In this document: piece after piece, positions 42,307 to 54,594 of the stretch | Position numbering within the stretch: position 1 is the stretch's first letter | Layout: each line of letters opens with the position of its first letter | Source of the DNA: Bursaphelenchus xylophilus | Taxonomy: Eukaryota > Nematoda > Chromadorea > Rhabditida > Aphelenchoididae | DNA length: 64,000 nucleotides | NCBI GenBank assembly: GCA_904066235.2 | Contig: CAJFCV020000004.1 | Span: forward strand, 1,426,001 to 1,490,000 | Direction: 5' to 3' | Made by a program: the position numbers and the translations under genes | Notes under the pieces: generated by a model | What the model saw: only the letters and a program-made list of their open reading frames with translations | Told to the model about the DNA's origin: nothing | The model's database searches: none

Positions 42307-42611
42307 ATAAGGGGTCAAACAAAATTTTTTTTTTGCAAATGTCGGAACGCACAAATACCTCATCGCTTCTAAAAAAAAACTCAATTTTCAGTTGTTTTTC
42401 AACTAGCTACACAATTTGCTGGCTCAGCTAAAGTCTGAAAATCAGTTTGACCTCCACAGAAGAACGGAAGTTCGGAGAGGTCATAAAAAACATCCAAAAT
42501 GTGTTTTAAAGGTTGAATGAATTACCTAACGGCAGGGCTTGACAGAAACTTTAAAATTGGGGTTTTTATGGACTGAAACTGCGGATGAGGCTCGCTAGCA
42601 ACAAGGATTTT

Positions 42612-42765
42612 CATCAATCTGTCGGCAAAATAATGACCGCTATGTCGCATCGAAGATTGCATCATCGCCGAGAAAATAAATTGTGCCGCGGCAAAATCAT
42701 ACTTCAGCGACACGGTTTACGAAGAGACAATGAACTCACTATGTGTACATTTTCCCGACAGACAG
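42612..42765. mobile_element. Family B MITE
   Basis: CATCAATCTGTCGGCAAAAT to TTTCCCGACAGACAGG. Confidence 0.75.
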
Positions 42766-42989
42766 GTGTTCCCTCATCACCCTTTTCCGCTAGTCTGATC
42801 CCAGATCATTCCGGCGTTAAAAAAGTTTGGGACAATTTAAAAAGCAATGTGCTAGAAAGCCGGGAATCTTGACGGTGTGACCAGTGTTGTCGAAAAAATA
42901 GTGGCGGGTCGTCGCTCCTTGGAATCATCCATCATTGTTCTCCGACGGCTAGCCACAGTTGGAAATTTGGTGCGACAGACTGATACAAT

Positions 42990-43896
42990 TCGTTTATCCA
43001 AGTCAAACGCAAAATCGAGGCGCATTTTCTTAATCTTTCTGGAGCCGCTTTTAATTTGTCTTTCCGCTGTAATGCTTCTTTTTAAACATGTGAACCCACG
43101 GCCGCAATAACAAAATTGGACCCCGACCCACGCCCTGACACGAAGACATTGAGAGCCTTGGCATTCCGCCGCAACGGTCGAGAGAGAAAGGAAACGGTGG
43201 ATTATGACGACAAATGGGGGAAGAAGCAGCGCGGTTGGCCACAGTTGCTAGAGGATTTGATAACATTATATTAATCTATAGCGGCCACTCATTCGGCCAT
43301 ATTGTTAGGAGGAAGAGCGTTACTGAGGATAAACATATTTGCGGTTTGTTCAGTGATTGATTGTGTTGATCTTTGGGAGCTTGTCCCTCAGATATTTGTA
43401 AGGGTCAAGTGGTCGAATCGGTGGGAAGAGAACCTTGTTCCCAATAACAAATCTTTAGTTCCCCACAATCCGCTATGCACAAACTTATTTATTGCACTGG
43501 GTGCCCAGTGCAATAAAGAAGCGCCAAATTGATAGTGTTTGCGATTAGGATCATATCACTTTTCCGATTGTGCGCTAAATCAAGCCGCGCAATGTTTTTT
43601 TCGAACGGCTGTTTACCCAAACGTGTTTACGAAAACAAGCCCAAACAACCGTGCACAGAGCGTTTGTAACAATATGTATTCATGTAGTTCCCATTTTTTT
43701 GGCGATCAACATAAATAACAGCCATTGGACTAATTGCGAAGGCTGATGACAACAAGGTCAGGGTCGCGCGAGGGCAACGCCTTCCTAATTTGATTTGTAA
43801 ATTTCACGGCGTTAGAGGGGAGCTGTGAATACCTAAGTGGCCGTACTGATTTTAGAAAAACAAATTTTAAAACAAAATGAAACGTTTGAATTAACA
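42990..43896. other. No recognised feature
   Basis: Intergenic, unique-looking; no convincing ORF. Confidence 0.4.
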
Positions 43897-44397
43897 GGTG
43901 AAGTAGATGTACCCCAAGTGCGACGCTCAGTTTTTGATTAAACTTGGCATAAGTCTATATTTCTTTTAGCATGTCGGAAAAATAATGAGCGCAATGGAAG
44001 TGAAAAACAATTTGATACTGTCACGACAAAATTCATTTTCTCGGTGGCAATGCGACTTTCAATGCGACAGAGCGCTCATTATGTTCCCGACAGACTGATA
44101 GGTTAAACAAGTTTGGGCATGACAAACTCTAATGTCTATTTCTGCCGTAGAGAGAACCGTTTCCACAAAAAAAAAAATCAATTTTTTCCACGCAAGAATA
44201 GCAACAAATGTCTAAAAGTTTCGTTTCTGACCGCTCTCTTTGCCTCGCTTACTCTCCCGGCGGCAAAGATCGTTGAAAATCCCGGCTGCCCCTACAAAGC
44301 GCGAGTTATAAGTTTCAGGAATCGAAATGCGGCCTATGCCCGAAATATGCACAAAATTTATGGGAGATCTGAGTGTCGCACGTGAGATACTTTCCGT
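43897..44397 (+). mobile_element. Family C element with nested family B
   Basis: Start AGTGCGACGCTCAG; B inserted at 43970-44100; resumes with TCTGCCGTAGAGAGAACC; ends TGAGTGTCGCACGTGAG. Confidence 0.75.
43970..44100. mobile_element. Family B MITE nested in a family C element
   Basis: CATGTCGGAAAAATAATG to TCCCGACAGACTGATA; C-family text on both sides. Confidence 0.75.
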
Positions 44398-45130
44398 GTA
44401 AGTGCAGTTTAGAAGGAGTCATTTTCTGTGGAAAAACGCAAAGAAAATTCAGCCCCATTTTATTTTGAAGCTATGGGGGAATTTGGATAATGAAGGCATG
44501 GCAAATTGGAGGCCGTAGACTTTCCTACCAGGCAATTGCAGTCATGCCTTTATATCTAAATCGTATGGGGCGACAAAATCCGCATGTAAGTGGTATATAT
44601 TTACTTTCCCTCTAAAAATATCAAAAAAAAAATCCATACGATTCAAAAAAAAATGTTTTTAATTTCTTCCTTGTCTGTCACAGTCTCAAAAGACCTTTAT
44701 TGACATCATTTTAAATATTAAACCCGCCTTAAATTTGCTTCAACCCAATTCAATTGTGTAAGAATCGAAAAAAAGGCCGACAAGGAACAATATCACAATT
44801 TCTATAGGAATTTTTACGTGCTCATTGTACATTGTACGTTCTATTAGTTGCAAAATTGCACATTAGGTGCTCCCCTCCTATACCTAAATTCCAGCCCTTG
44901 CCCTTCTCGAACACCGTCGGGCATTCGCGATGCTTTATTTTCCCGACGGAATCGCCAGGACCTTGTTTATGTGTTGTAAAGTTCAACGGAAAGGAAAAGG
45001 AACGGGGGGAGAGTTGAATGGGGTTTCCAATTTACTCGGTCCATCACTGTAAAAAGTTCAGGGGGCAAGGAAGTGGGCGGGTCGCGCGGGCAAAAAGGTT
45101 TCTCCAGCCTTCCGGCGACTTTGCGGGCCC
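44398..45130. other. Upstream region of the secreted-protein gene
   Basis: Few repeats. GC content rises toward the TATA box at 45131. No specific binding site identified. Confidence 0.4.
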
Positions 45131-45138
45131 TATAAAAG
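45131..45138 (+). promoter_or_regulatory. TATA box of the secreted-protein gene
   Basis: TATAAAAG stands about 58 nt before a GTAAGT donor at 45189. A short non-coding exon (about 45160-45188) followed by a 99-nt intron (45189-45287) leads into the coding exon, a classical layout for a strongly expressed gene. Confidence 0.65.
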
Positions 45139-45188
45139 TTTTCGGAACTGTCGATGGAATTTAGTGTGGAAGTGTTTCGGCGATACCG

Positions 45189-45287
45189 GTAAGTCATCGA
45201 AACCGTCTTGCAACTAGCCCATTTTGCTTTCATTAGACTTTTTGGATCCTTTTTGAACTTTGATTTATAATTTTGTTGGGTTTTCAG
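45189..45287 (+). other. 5' UTR intron of the secreted-protein gene
   Basis: CCG|GTAAGT donor and GGGTTTTCAG acceptor, 99 nt, upstream of the ATG. Confidence 0.65.
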
Positions 45288-45292
45288 CTAAC

Positions 45293-46912
45293 ATGTCCGC
45301 TCGTCTTGCCATTCTTCTTTGCCTTTTGGTCGGTGGCGCCAACGCCGGAGGCGGTTATGCCGTAGCCCCTCCTTCGCGCCCTCCATCAACCGGATCCTCG
45401 TACGCGAAGCCTCAGCAGAGTTATCAAGCGCCGGCCAAGTCGTACGCGCAGCCAAGGCAGCAGAGTTATCAAGCGCCGGCTCGTCAGGCCTACGCCCAGC
45501 CAAGGCAACAGACCTACCAAGCCCCCGTCCAACAACAGCAGACCTATCAAGCGCCCGCTCAGAGCTACGCCCAGCCTCAGCAAAGCTACCAGGCCCCTGT
45601 CCAACAGACCTACCAAGCCCAGCAATCCTACTCCGCCCCAGCTGCCAGCTACTCTCAGAGCTACTCCCAGCCCGCTGCTCAATACAGCCAGAGCTACTCC
45701 GCCCCAGCTGCCAGTTACGGCCAACAGTCTTATGGAGCCTCCAGCTACGGTCAGCCTTCCGCTAGTTACGGATCTTCTTATGGATCTCCTTACTCTTCCG
45801 GATATGGCGGACAATCTGCCGGATACGGGCAATCCGCCGGATATGGAGCCTCAGGATACGGACAATCTGGATATGGCGCTGCAGGATACGGCCAACAAGG
45901 CTACGGAGGAGGTCTTGTAGGCCAGGCCGTCGGATACGCCGGCCAAGCCGTTGGACAAACCGTCAACTACGCCGGTCAGGCCGCTAGCTACGCCGGAAAC
46001 GCTGTTGGCCAAGTCGCCAGCTATGCTACTGGAGGAGCCTTGGGAGGATCTGGCTATGGTGGTGCCTCTCCCGGCTACGGAGCTTCCTACGGATCTTCTT
46101 ATGGATCTCCTTATGCCTCCGGATATGGCGGTCAATCCGCTGGATACGGACAATCTGCCGGCTACGGACAATCCGCCGGATATGGAGGCCAGAGCTATGG
46201 CCAACAAGCTTCTTATGGCCAGAGCTACGCTCCAGCCGCTCAGAGCTACTCCTCTTACTCTGCTCCAGCCCAGAGTTACTCCGCTCCAGCTCAGAGCTAT
46301 TCTGCTCCAGCTCAAACCTACTCCGCTCCAGCTGCCCCAGCCTACCAGGCGCCAGTCCAACAAAGCTACGCTGCGCCCGCCCCTAGATATTCGGCGCCAG
46401 CTGCTCCAGCCTACCAAGCGCCAGCGCAGACCTATCACGCTCCCGCTGCCGCTCCATCATACTCTGCTCCAGCCGCACCACCTGTCTCTTCGTATGCTCA
46501 ACCCGCCGCTCCAGCTCCCGCTCCATCCTACTCCGCTCCGGCTGCTCCAGCTCCATCATACTCCGCTCCGGCCGCTCCAGCTCCATCATACTCCGCTCCA
46601 GCTGCCCCAGCTCCATCCTACTCTGCGCCCGCTGCTCCAGCCCCCGCTCCGGAGCCAGAACCGGTCGAAGTTCCAGCCGCGCCAGCTCCACAGACCTCGT
46701 CCTACAGCCAAGGCCCAGCCGCTCCACCGGCCACCTCCTCCTACCACGCCTCTGCTCCAGCGCCCGCTCCACCAGCCTACTCGCCACCCCACACCACCGC
46801 CTCACCACCCGCCCCCGAGCATCCAGCCTCCAGCGGCGGCTACGACGTCCCACGCACCAACCAGGACGTCCAAACCACCAACTACGTGAACAGAGTGGCC
46901 AAGAAGTACTGA
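45293..46912 (+). CDS. Secreted Tyr/Ala/Pro/Gly/Gln-rich low-complexity structural protein (539 aa)
   Basis: The ATG at 45293 follows a TTTTCAG acceptor by five bases; a longer reading from 45260 would begin in the intron. Residues 1-18 are a signal peptide (MSARLAILLCLLVGGANA, cleavage before GGG). Then come QAPA/SYAQPQQ repeats (about 20-150), GYGQSAGYG and SYGSPY repeats with an Ala/Val/Gly insert (GQAVGYAGQAVG; about 150-340), SYSAPAAPAP repeats (about 340-510), and a non-repetitive tail ending NYVNRVAKKY. There are no cysteines after the signal peptide, so cross-linking through Tyr (dityrosine) is conceivable. GC-rich, uniform codon choice suggests high expression. A cuticle, eggshell or other extracellular coat role is inferred from composition only; no family was recognised. 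It is the only gene in about 40-64 kb that I would call with confidence. Confidence 0.87.
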   Translation: MSARLAILLCLLVGGANAGGGYAVAPPSRPPSTGSSYAKPQQSYQAPAKSYAQPRQQSYQAPARQAYAQPRQQTYQAPVQQQQTYQAPAQSYAQPQQSYQAPVQQTYQAQQSYSAPAASYSQSYSQPAAQYSQSYSAPAASYGQQSYGASSYGQPSASYGSSYGSPYSSGYGGQSAGYGQSAGYGASGYGQSGYGAAGYGQQGYGGGLVGQAVGYAGQAVGQTVNYAGQAASYAGNAVGQVASYATGGALGGSGYGGASPGYGASYGSSYGSPYASGYGGQSAGYGQSAGYGQSAGYGGQSYGQQASYGQSYAPAAQSYSSYSAPAQSYSAPAQSYSAPAQTYSAPAAPAYQAPVQQSYAAPAPRYSAPAAPAYQAPAQTYHAPAAAPSYSAPAAPPVSSYAQPAAPAPAPSYSAPAAPAPSYSAPAAPAPSYSAPAAPAPSYSAPAAPAPAPEPEPVEVPAAPAPQTSSYSQGPAAPPATSSYHASAPAPAPPAYSPPHTTASPPAPEHPASSGGYDVPRTNQDVQTTNYVNRVAKKY

Positions 46913-47052
46913 AGACAGCTGCGTGTGTCTGCTCGGATCTCTTAACCTTTGAATTGGGCCCCAAAATCGCTCTGGTTACATTGTAGTTTTGGTGTGCTCA
47001 AGTCTCACTGCCATTTTTCTCAACCCATGAAAAACGCAAATAACGCGGAATT

Positions 47053-47066
47053 AATAAAGTAATAAA
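47053..47066 (+). terminator. Double polyadenylation signal of the secreted-protein gene
   Basis: Two AATAAA hexamers (47053 and 47061) lie about 140-150 nt after the stop. Confidence 0.7.
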
Positions 47067-48990
47067 GAGTTTTATTGGAATTTCGAAGGGAATTTTCAAA
47101 TTTCATGACGATGAATGAGCAAAATGATTTTTTTTAGACAAAAAGGTTCTGTAGGGCTCCATTTTCTTTGGAATTTTTACACGAAAACACCGTCAAATAA
47201 CGTCGATATTCCTCATTTTCGGCCGCAAAAAAAATTGTCGATTGGGGAAGATTTTTAGACTTTCAGGTGCCTTGCAAAAAAGACCAGGTGTCGGAGACAC
47301 CCGACAAATTTTTTGTTTTTTCATAGTGTATTACATCTTTTTAAAAATCACCCCAGCAACTTTGCGAAGGAGCCAGTATTGAGGTACAACATAGGAGAGC
47401 GGGCCAGGGAAATTTTGACGTTTTGCCCTGGAATGCCCTCAAGAAGTTAAGGAGTTTTTGCCATATGCTCACTAGCTTAAAGCTAAGGCCATGCGAATTT
47501 GGATGCGACAGAACGCTCACTATTTTCCCGACAGCTGATATGTTTTTCCTCGGAATCTTCCGCCCTACATCGTCTTATTTCCTACAGTTGCATCATGCTG
47601 AAAACAGCGAACAACAAAACAATTTTGAAAGATGTTACACCTGAAGGATCACATTGCAGTTTTTGTGGTTTATGTGTGATTTTTGTTATGGTTCCAAACC
47701 TTTTTTCTTTTGGCGTTGAAAGAAAAAGGAGAAAGGTCAAGTAATAACGTACAAGGTTTTGAAATAAGGTAGGTTTAAGAGATATAGAGTAGATGCCAAG
47801 TATTTTGTGTACGATTGGGGCTCTGAAATTTGCAGGTAAAGAGTTGAGTATCCGGCCTTGGAACTGCTTTAATTTTTTCCCATATGATTACATAATCAAG
47901 GCTATAGATCTTGATCAAGATCAGGGATTGTTACAATTCCGGCTCTTGGCTCCGGCTCTGAGCGGCTCCCGGCTTCTAAGCGTTTAGAAAAGTATGTAAA
48001 AATTAACCAGTTGCTTGAAGAATACTGGGAATGATGCCTTGCGTACGACTCGGCTAAAACACGTTTGGTGTGTCATCTCTGACACTAATAAGATCGTGTC
48101 ATTCTGTTCTAACGCCACGAAAGCTCAATAGCATACATTTATACATTCAAAAAACCGAAACAGTTAAATTATGCGAGTTAGCCGAGAGCCGGAGCCAGAG
48201 TTGTGCAATCTCTGATCAAAATTTCAAGTCACGCTTTCAAGCTGAAGTTGAGTTATTCCAAGGTATTTGCATGCCAATTTTCACGGCTCTAGTTTCAACG
48301 GTTAGCGAACAATGAATTAAAAAAGCAGGTCCATTTTGAAAAAAAAATAGAAAAAATTTGGGGAGACCTGCAGCTGTGTCCCAAAAGTACAGAATAACGT
48401 GTAAAGTAAACTCTCCGTCATTTTTGACCTCAACTTGATTCACGAGATTCAAATCAACTCTTCCAGAAGATTCCCTTCCGCCCTCGCAGTTTCGCGTCAG
48501 CAAAATGTATTTACAAAAACGGTTTGGTTTGTACTTTGCAAATTCCCCCACTCTCCCCATTTCCACTGACGCAATCGGCGAAATTCAATGAAATCATTGG
48601 CGGAAATACAAAAAAGATTGGCGAGAAACAAAAAAAAAAAATGAAAAAAATTTGTTCAGGAAGTAATAAAGTGTAGCTCGGAAAAAAAGGTTTGAACAAC
48701 AAGTTATCACAATCAAAGCTCTGCGAGAGTAGTGTCAAGAGACTTAAAAATAAGGTTAGTATTACAAGTTTTGCCGTACAAAGGCTCGCACGGCAAACCG
48801 AAATATATTTAGAACAAACATGTCTCCCGCCCACTTTTGAGTTTCGTCCAAACGAAGTGTCACAACTGTCAAGAGCAATAAAATAATTTCGAGAAAGATA
48901 TTTTGTCATCCAAAAACAACAAGACAGATTCTGTTGTGAGATTTCGTGTAAATTTGAACGATACTGAGTGTAAATTGAACGATACTGAAA
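47067..48990. other. Intergenic with repeat debris
   Basis: A family B right end (47500-47538) and a GGCTCCGG remnant with GACACTAATAAG (47830-48110) are the only recognised pieces. Confidence 0.4.
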
Positions 48991-49039
48991 TTTGAACGAT
49001 ACTGAAACGAGGAGGAATTCTCCCTGGGTTGCCGTGGCT

Positions 49040-49930
49040 CGTGTCCCGACTTTTCTGGTCGACGACAGTTCGGGAAAATACAAAATCAAATCATTTGGTA
49101 AGAGGCATAGGGCAGGTGGCTGCTCAAAAAAGGTTGTATGAAGTGGCTACGAGGCCTGTGAAAACCGTCGGATTATCGGCAGACGGTTGGGGAAGGCTTG
49201 GCGGAGACTTGCAACACTTTTTCTAATTTTAGCTGTTAAATACAAGCGGAGAGCCAAAAAAAGCGGTAGGAGGTACCTACGAGGCCTATGAAAGCCGTTG
49301 AATGCTTGGCGGACGTTTGGCGAAGGCTCGGCGGAGACTTGGAAGAGGCTTACAAAATGACAACCCTATCTAATTTTAGCTATCCCTAACCCTAGTTTTC
49401 TGAATCCTGAGATATTGTCGTGTGGAAAACACCAGAGCTTACCCGAAACAATAGAGATCCCTACGTTTTATCAGGGTATTATTGCAGAATAGTACGGTAT
49501 CCCAAATCACCAGCCATACTCCAAATTCCACTAAACGATCGTCCCGACCTCCACAATAATCGCAGTCCAAGTATCACAAAAACTTTATCCTCCAAAACAT
49601 CTCCGAAACCAAGCAGCAAAACACAATACGCACAATCGGTTCCTGAATTCTCCTCCTTGAACACTTCCGTCCACAACTGACCTCCTTTCAGGCTCGCGTT
49701 CCAACCAACTGACCCTTTCATTCCAATTGTCGACGTTGGCTCAGCTGCCACGGCTGGCCGTACTGTTGTAATACATGCAAAATACCTCAAAATAGGTGAT
49801 AAACTATCCTAGGATCTGATCAATCTACTTATATTTCTATTAACTAACAATAAGTCTTCTCCAAGCTTTTCCCATGCATACAATTACAAATTAGGGCACC
49901 CAAAAGTACCGTCGACCCGAACTGTTGTTA
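49040..49930 (-). repeat. Family E element with internal duplication and insertion
   Basis: Starts CTTTTCTGGTCGACGACAG and ends GTCGACCCGAACTGTTG. Two copies of the GAGGCCTRTGAAARCCGT block (49155, 49290). Confidence 0.65.
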
Positions 49931-50436
49931 AAAACCGGCGCCTGTAGCGCCCAAGGCCTCATTTAACCTAAAATTGGCTCCAGGAGCCTATAAAACTGTT
50001 CAAGTTTTGTTGTACGTGTCTTTGTTGTGCCTTAACTGTGTTGCGTCCCGGTGCCTTATAATCAACTTTGTCAGCGTTGAGATTGATGGGGTTTTGGGTG
50101 TAGGAGAATTTTTTGTTTTGCTGTTTACTCCTTATATTCTTGTGAACGTCCCAAATAAAGTCACAAATCCTTCATTGGTCATTGATGAAAAAAATCGAGT
50201 ATTTGACAACAAGCTCAAGGTCGAATAAATGAACTGCCAAATGTCAGCTGCGGTTGAGTCGGTTAAACATTACATTTTGCAAAATTTAAAGGAAAGCTCA
50301 CTGATCACAGAGAAGCGTGCAAGCTGATCGAACGGATCTCTGGTCTCTTGCGCCTCGTTACACAGATTGCTGACCTCTTTTTCAAAAGTGAGTGAAGTCA
50401 TATCACAAAATAAAAATTCTTCTGTTGCAAAAAGGT

Positions 50437-50706
50437 CACTCAAGAAGGAAGTATCCAAAGTGCGAGGCTCAGATTTTATTGAAACTGGCCACAAATTTAG
50501 AACAATCCTTTTTAAAGCATATGCGAGATTGCTAGCTCGCCCTTTGCAGAAACGACTGACCGAAAGGTGGCAAAGATTTGATACAAACATTTTCTTACCT
50601 ATTCCTGCCATAGAGGGTAATGTTTTCACAAAAAATCAATTTTTTCATGCGAAGCTAGGAAAGCTACGGCCAAGAAGTGTTTTCTCTCTGACCGCTCCAC
50701 ATTCTG
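50437..50706 (+). mobile_element. Family C element, right end missing
   Basis: GGAAGTATCCAAAGTGCGAG start to TCTCTCTGACCGCTCCAC. Confidence 0.7.
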
Positions 50707-50739
50707 GCAGATCGATTCATGCTGGCGACCTAGTAAACA

Positions 50740-51600
50740 TTGACGGCTTCAGGTTGGAGAAATATGGCTTTCAAAAGTGTTTATGGGCCCTAGGGGCCGA
50801 GTTATGGCTTATCAAAGTAGACACAAAAAGCCCACTGTAATTTTCAAAGCCTTGGAAGCCTTGCTTTGTCTGTGATTGTGTCGAAACACGCCAAAATACA
50901 AGACCATTAACAATTTCAATTCTTGATTTCCGTTTTATCCTGTCAACATATCTAAAGGAATTGTCAACTCCGGTTATTTAACTTATTCGTAATTTGTGAC
51001 GTGTCTGTTTGTTCAAATGACCGAGCGCAACACTCCTCACGCGTTGCAAGTGACCATGAGTCATTCAAATATTTGATTAGAGCTTCTGTTCCAATCTCCT
51101 AAATTTTTTGACGAATTCTACAACTCGTTGGCCTTTTTGGGTGGGTGAAATTTTTGGGAGAGACCAAAAAACAATGTTTTCTGACGCAACGCCTTAAGGT
51201 GTTATCTTCGGCTGCGCTTATCTTCCTCGAAAATCCCGCTTACGTGATATTTGTCGGAATTTGCCTTGAATTTCAATCTCCCCACCACGTTGTTGGGAAA
51301 TTTTAATAACCCGGATTAAACGATGACTTTTCGCCTTGTCCAGAACACAAAAAAAGACGCTCTTCTCTCGATTTTCGCACGAAGGATTTCCCTGATTTTT
51401 GGGGGAAATGAACTTTATAAAGCTGCTGCCAAGTTGGGAGAAACCTGAGAATTAGCCTTTCCAGAAGCTTTTTTCCCGAATTTGCCACAAAGTCGTTGTC
51501 TGCGTGGTCTACTGTGATGATTTTGAGAATTGTAGAGCACAAGCCACATATCAAGTCCCAAAAATTTTAGCTCACGTTTTAGAGAGGCAAACAAAGTTTT
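50740..51600. other. No recognised feature
   Basis: No repeat family or coding signal seen. Confidence 0.4.
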
Positions 51601-51611
51601 TGATGAGATAG

Positions 51612-51645
51612 TATCAGTCTGTCGGGAAAATAATGAACACAAGTG
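51612..51645. mobile_element. Family B single end
   Basis: TATCAGTCTGTCGGGAAAAT without a partner end. Confidence 0.55.
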
Positions 51646-51719
51646 TGTCTTGCCGTTTTTATTCTGTTCATCGCTCACGCGCTCTGCATTTTGTTTGAGC
51701 CCGAAGAGACCCGCTGATC

Positions 51720-51981
51720 TACAGTGAAGGGGACCAGATCCGATGGCAAAACACGTATCATTTTGCATCCGGGAAGTATCAAAAAATGCAGCAAAATGCC
51801 TCCTCCTCCAAGTGAAAAAACTTCGTTTTGAAGGACACGCCATTTCCCTCGCAAAAAGAGCGGGCGCGCTTTTGAAATCGGAGTTTTTTCACTTGGAGAT
51901 GGAGGCATTTTGCCACATTTTGTGATACTTCCTGGATACCAAATGGTACGTTTTTTGCCTCTATATCGGTCCCTCACTGTA
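51720..51981. mobile_element. MITE family A copy
   Basis: TACAGTGAAGGGGACC to GGTCCCTCACTGTA. Confidence 0.82.
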
Positions 51982-51982
51982 G

Positions 51983-52250
51983 GAGACCCCTGGGCAGAAG
52001 AGGCCCCCAAAAAATCCGTAGAGGCCTCTCAACCGAATAGGCCTAATTTTTGAAAAAGATAGAAAAAATCAAAATTAAAGGTGACATGTTATACGATGAA
52101 AAAATCTTTTATTTTGCACCCTATCTTTTCATTTTGCAAAAATTTTTTCATCGTACGACGTGCCACTCCCTATTTTTTTCAATTTGCAAAACAAAATTTT
52201 TGGGGGCCTCTTCGGTCTAGGGCGTCTTCGTCTTAGGGCCTCTTCGGCCT
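51983..52250. repeat. Family J inverted repeat
   Basis: GTGACATGTTATACGATG and CATCGTACGACGTGCCAC face each other; GAGGCCTCTC and GGGGCCTCTTCGG lie at the edges. Confidence 0.65.
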
Positions 52251-52776
52251 AGAAGTCGCTGTGAAATTCACAGTGCAAAAAGCTTGCCGACAAAAAGTCT
52301 TCGCACTTTATGAAAATTCTAATTGTAATCAACCCTCTTTGTCCACGAAATGAAGTCCGAAAGTCCGGAGGGTGATCAGAGAGCAAGAAATTTTCGGCCA
52401 TAAACTTGCAAATTTCATTTCCTTGTTATCTGATCAACATCGTTTCTTGTTTTCCCTATACATGTTACTGTAAAAGACGGGACTCCAATCCTGTTTTGGT
52501 CCCGTGAAGTCCGGTTCGAGTGCAGAGATTAATGGCATTTCAAAGGAAATGAAATTATTTGGATTATTTACTTGGAAAATTAGGAGGATTGGGAGATATG
52601 ATCTCCCAAATGAACCGTCTAAAGATCACAATTCAGTGGCCTTAGTCTACATTGGATTTTGCATTCCGACGCAAATTACGGTGGGAAAATAAATAGTAAT
52701 TCTAATCGGTGCCCGCAAAGTGGTTGCCCTTGTTTAATTATTATTTGCCAATTACTCTCCACAATCTGAACCCCGA

Positions 52777-52998
52777 ACGTCAAACTAAGGAGTGAGGTGA
52801 CCGGAATAGATTCTTTGCTATCGGTTTTTTACACTTTGTCTTGATTTCACAGAGAGTCAGAGAAAAATACGCGCAAAAACGCACTCTCTCGCTCCAAAAA
52901 TTCCCCATTTCTTCCTCGACAAAAAGTTTTTTCGCTTCTTTTTTTAACGATTGCCAATCCATTCACTAGACCGTTTTAGCATATCTCAGTTTGACGTG
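52777..52998. repeat. Family K TIR element
   Basis: ACGTCAAACTAAGGAGTG to CTCAGTTTGACGTG; colinear with 27454-27675. Confidence 0.7.
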
Positions 52999-53121
52999 CT
53001 TCGCGTTGGTAGTGCTAGTCAGCCAATTTATGCTAAATATATTGGTCCTAATATACATATGTTATCTTTTTTCCACAAGACGATGTTTTCGAATTCCGGC
53101 CCGCCCTCCTGTTCGTGTGGC

Positions 53122-53382
53122 TACAGTTGGGGACCTGATCCAGTGGCAAAAAACGTACCATTTTGCGTCCGGGAAGTATCAAAAATGTGGCAAAATACCT
53201 CCCTCTCCAAGTGAAAAGACTTCGTTTTGTAGGGCGCGCTCTTTTTCCTCACAAAAAGAGCGGGCGCGTTAATGAATTCTGAGTTTTTTCACTTGGAGAG
53301 GGAGGTATTTTGCCACATTTTTTGATGCTTCCTGGATGCAAAATAGTACGGTTTTCGCCACTGTATCAGGTCCCGTATTGTA
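53122..53382. mobile_element. MITE family A copy
   Basis: TACAGTTGGGGACC to GGTCCCGTATTGTA; arms intact. Confidence 0.82.
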
Positions 53383-53389
53383 CACACGG

Positions 53390-54100
53390 TTGCCTTGAAA
53401 CTTTGACACACCAAAACCCTCCATAATCTCTGGTATTTCCGCTAATCAAATTCATCACAAATACTTTTATCGAATATAGTATTAAAAGTGGGCAAGAAAT
53501 TGTAACACAGCTCAAAAATTCCATTAAAGAGCACTATGACATCATGTCCAAAAAGGCGAAAAGTCAAAGGACATGATTCTCTTTGCTCGGCCGTTCGAAT
53601 CTCCCTCATGTATGCGTTGCGCAAATATTTAGAGCGGTAAGAACTTTTCTTAAACTTACCTCTCTCTCTCGAGGTCAGTAACTCCGTTCTCACTCGGTAA
53701 CAAAGTACATATTAGTTTTTAATGTGCAAATTCTGAGTTATTTAGACTTTTATGTGGTTTTCCGTGGTGAATAGATAAATTAATAAGTTTGTTGCCTTGT
53801 CATTTCCCCAGAATCTCAACCGCAGTCCAATCGACGATTCTGACGCCAGACAGCTGAAAATTACCGTGTTTTTATAGCATACTTTCGCGTTGGTTGCCGG
53901 AAATGGATTAGGGCAAGGTGGGAGAGATTAGGTTTGTTTAGAGAAGTGATGTCGCGACTTTTTTGTAGTTTGTATTATGTTTTCATAAGGGAACTCTCCA
54001 AAATGCGACGTGCGGACCTTACAAAACTTTTTTCATGCTATGTCAATATCTTATTGTATATGAAGTTTTGCAAAACTTACAGGAAAAACTGCGGTGCTGC
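53390..54100. other. Weak minus-strand ORF only
   Basis: A frame at 53442-53693 (LTFRLFGHDVIVLFNGIF) ends in a stop and has a possible GTAAG donor nearby on the wrong side; not accepted as a gene. Confidence 0.25.
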
Positions 54101-54105
54101 GACTT

Positions 54106-54594
54106 TTCGATTCAGCGACAGTTCGGGTCAACGATACTATGGATCGCCTCGATCGCCGTTGTATGCATGAGGGAGGCTAGGAGAAGGCTTGGTTTGTAGA
54201 AATAACAAGATTGAGCAGGTCGTAGGACAGCTTAGCACCAATTTTGAGGTATTTGCCTTTTGCTCACATCAATAATAGCTAGATAAAAGTAATGCATCTT
54301 AAAATATTAAATACAGAAACTTGTGCCGCAAATTTTTGTTTTTTGTATGTTACACTCAGGATCAAGAAAACTAACATTAGTAATTGCTAAAATTAGAAAA
54401 AATGGACTTGTTGCAAGCCTTTGCCAAGTCTTCTCGAAGTCTCCGCCGAGCGTCCGACAACCATCAAACGGCTTTCCCAAGCCTCGCAGGCACTTCCTAC
54501 AACCTTTTTTCTGGACGTCTACCTGCCCTACACCCCGTATCGACCGATTTTGTGTTGACCCGAACTGTCGTCGACCCAAAAAGTCGGGACGCGC
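54106..54594 (+). repeat. Family E TIR element, near complete
   Basis: CGACTTTTCGATTCAGCGAC at the left and the complement of CGACAGTTCGGGTCAACAC at the right, about 490 bp. Colinear with 58106-58550. Confidence 0.7.

Noticed and set aside
45288..46964. Long open frames on the other strand and in another plus frame across the secreted-protein gene (195, 193 and 312 codons)
   Set aside because: They are shadows of a GC-rich, low-complexity coding sequence in which stops are rare; they lack starts, splice sites and protein-like composition.
53442..53693. 83-codon minus-strand ORF
   Set aside because: No acceptor, no ATG at the start and no recognisable motif.
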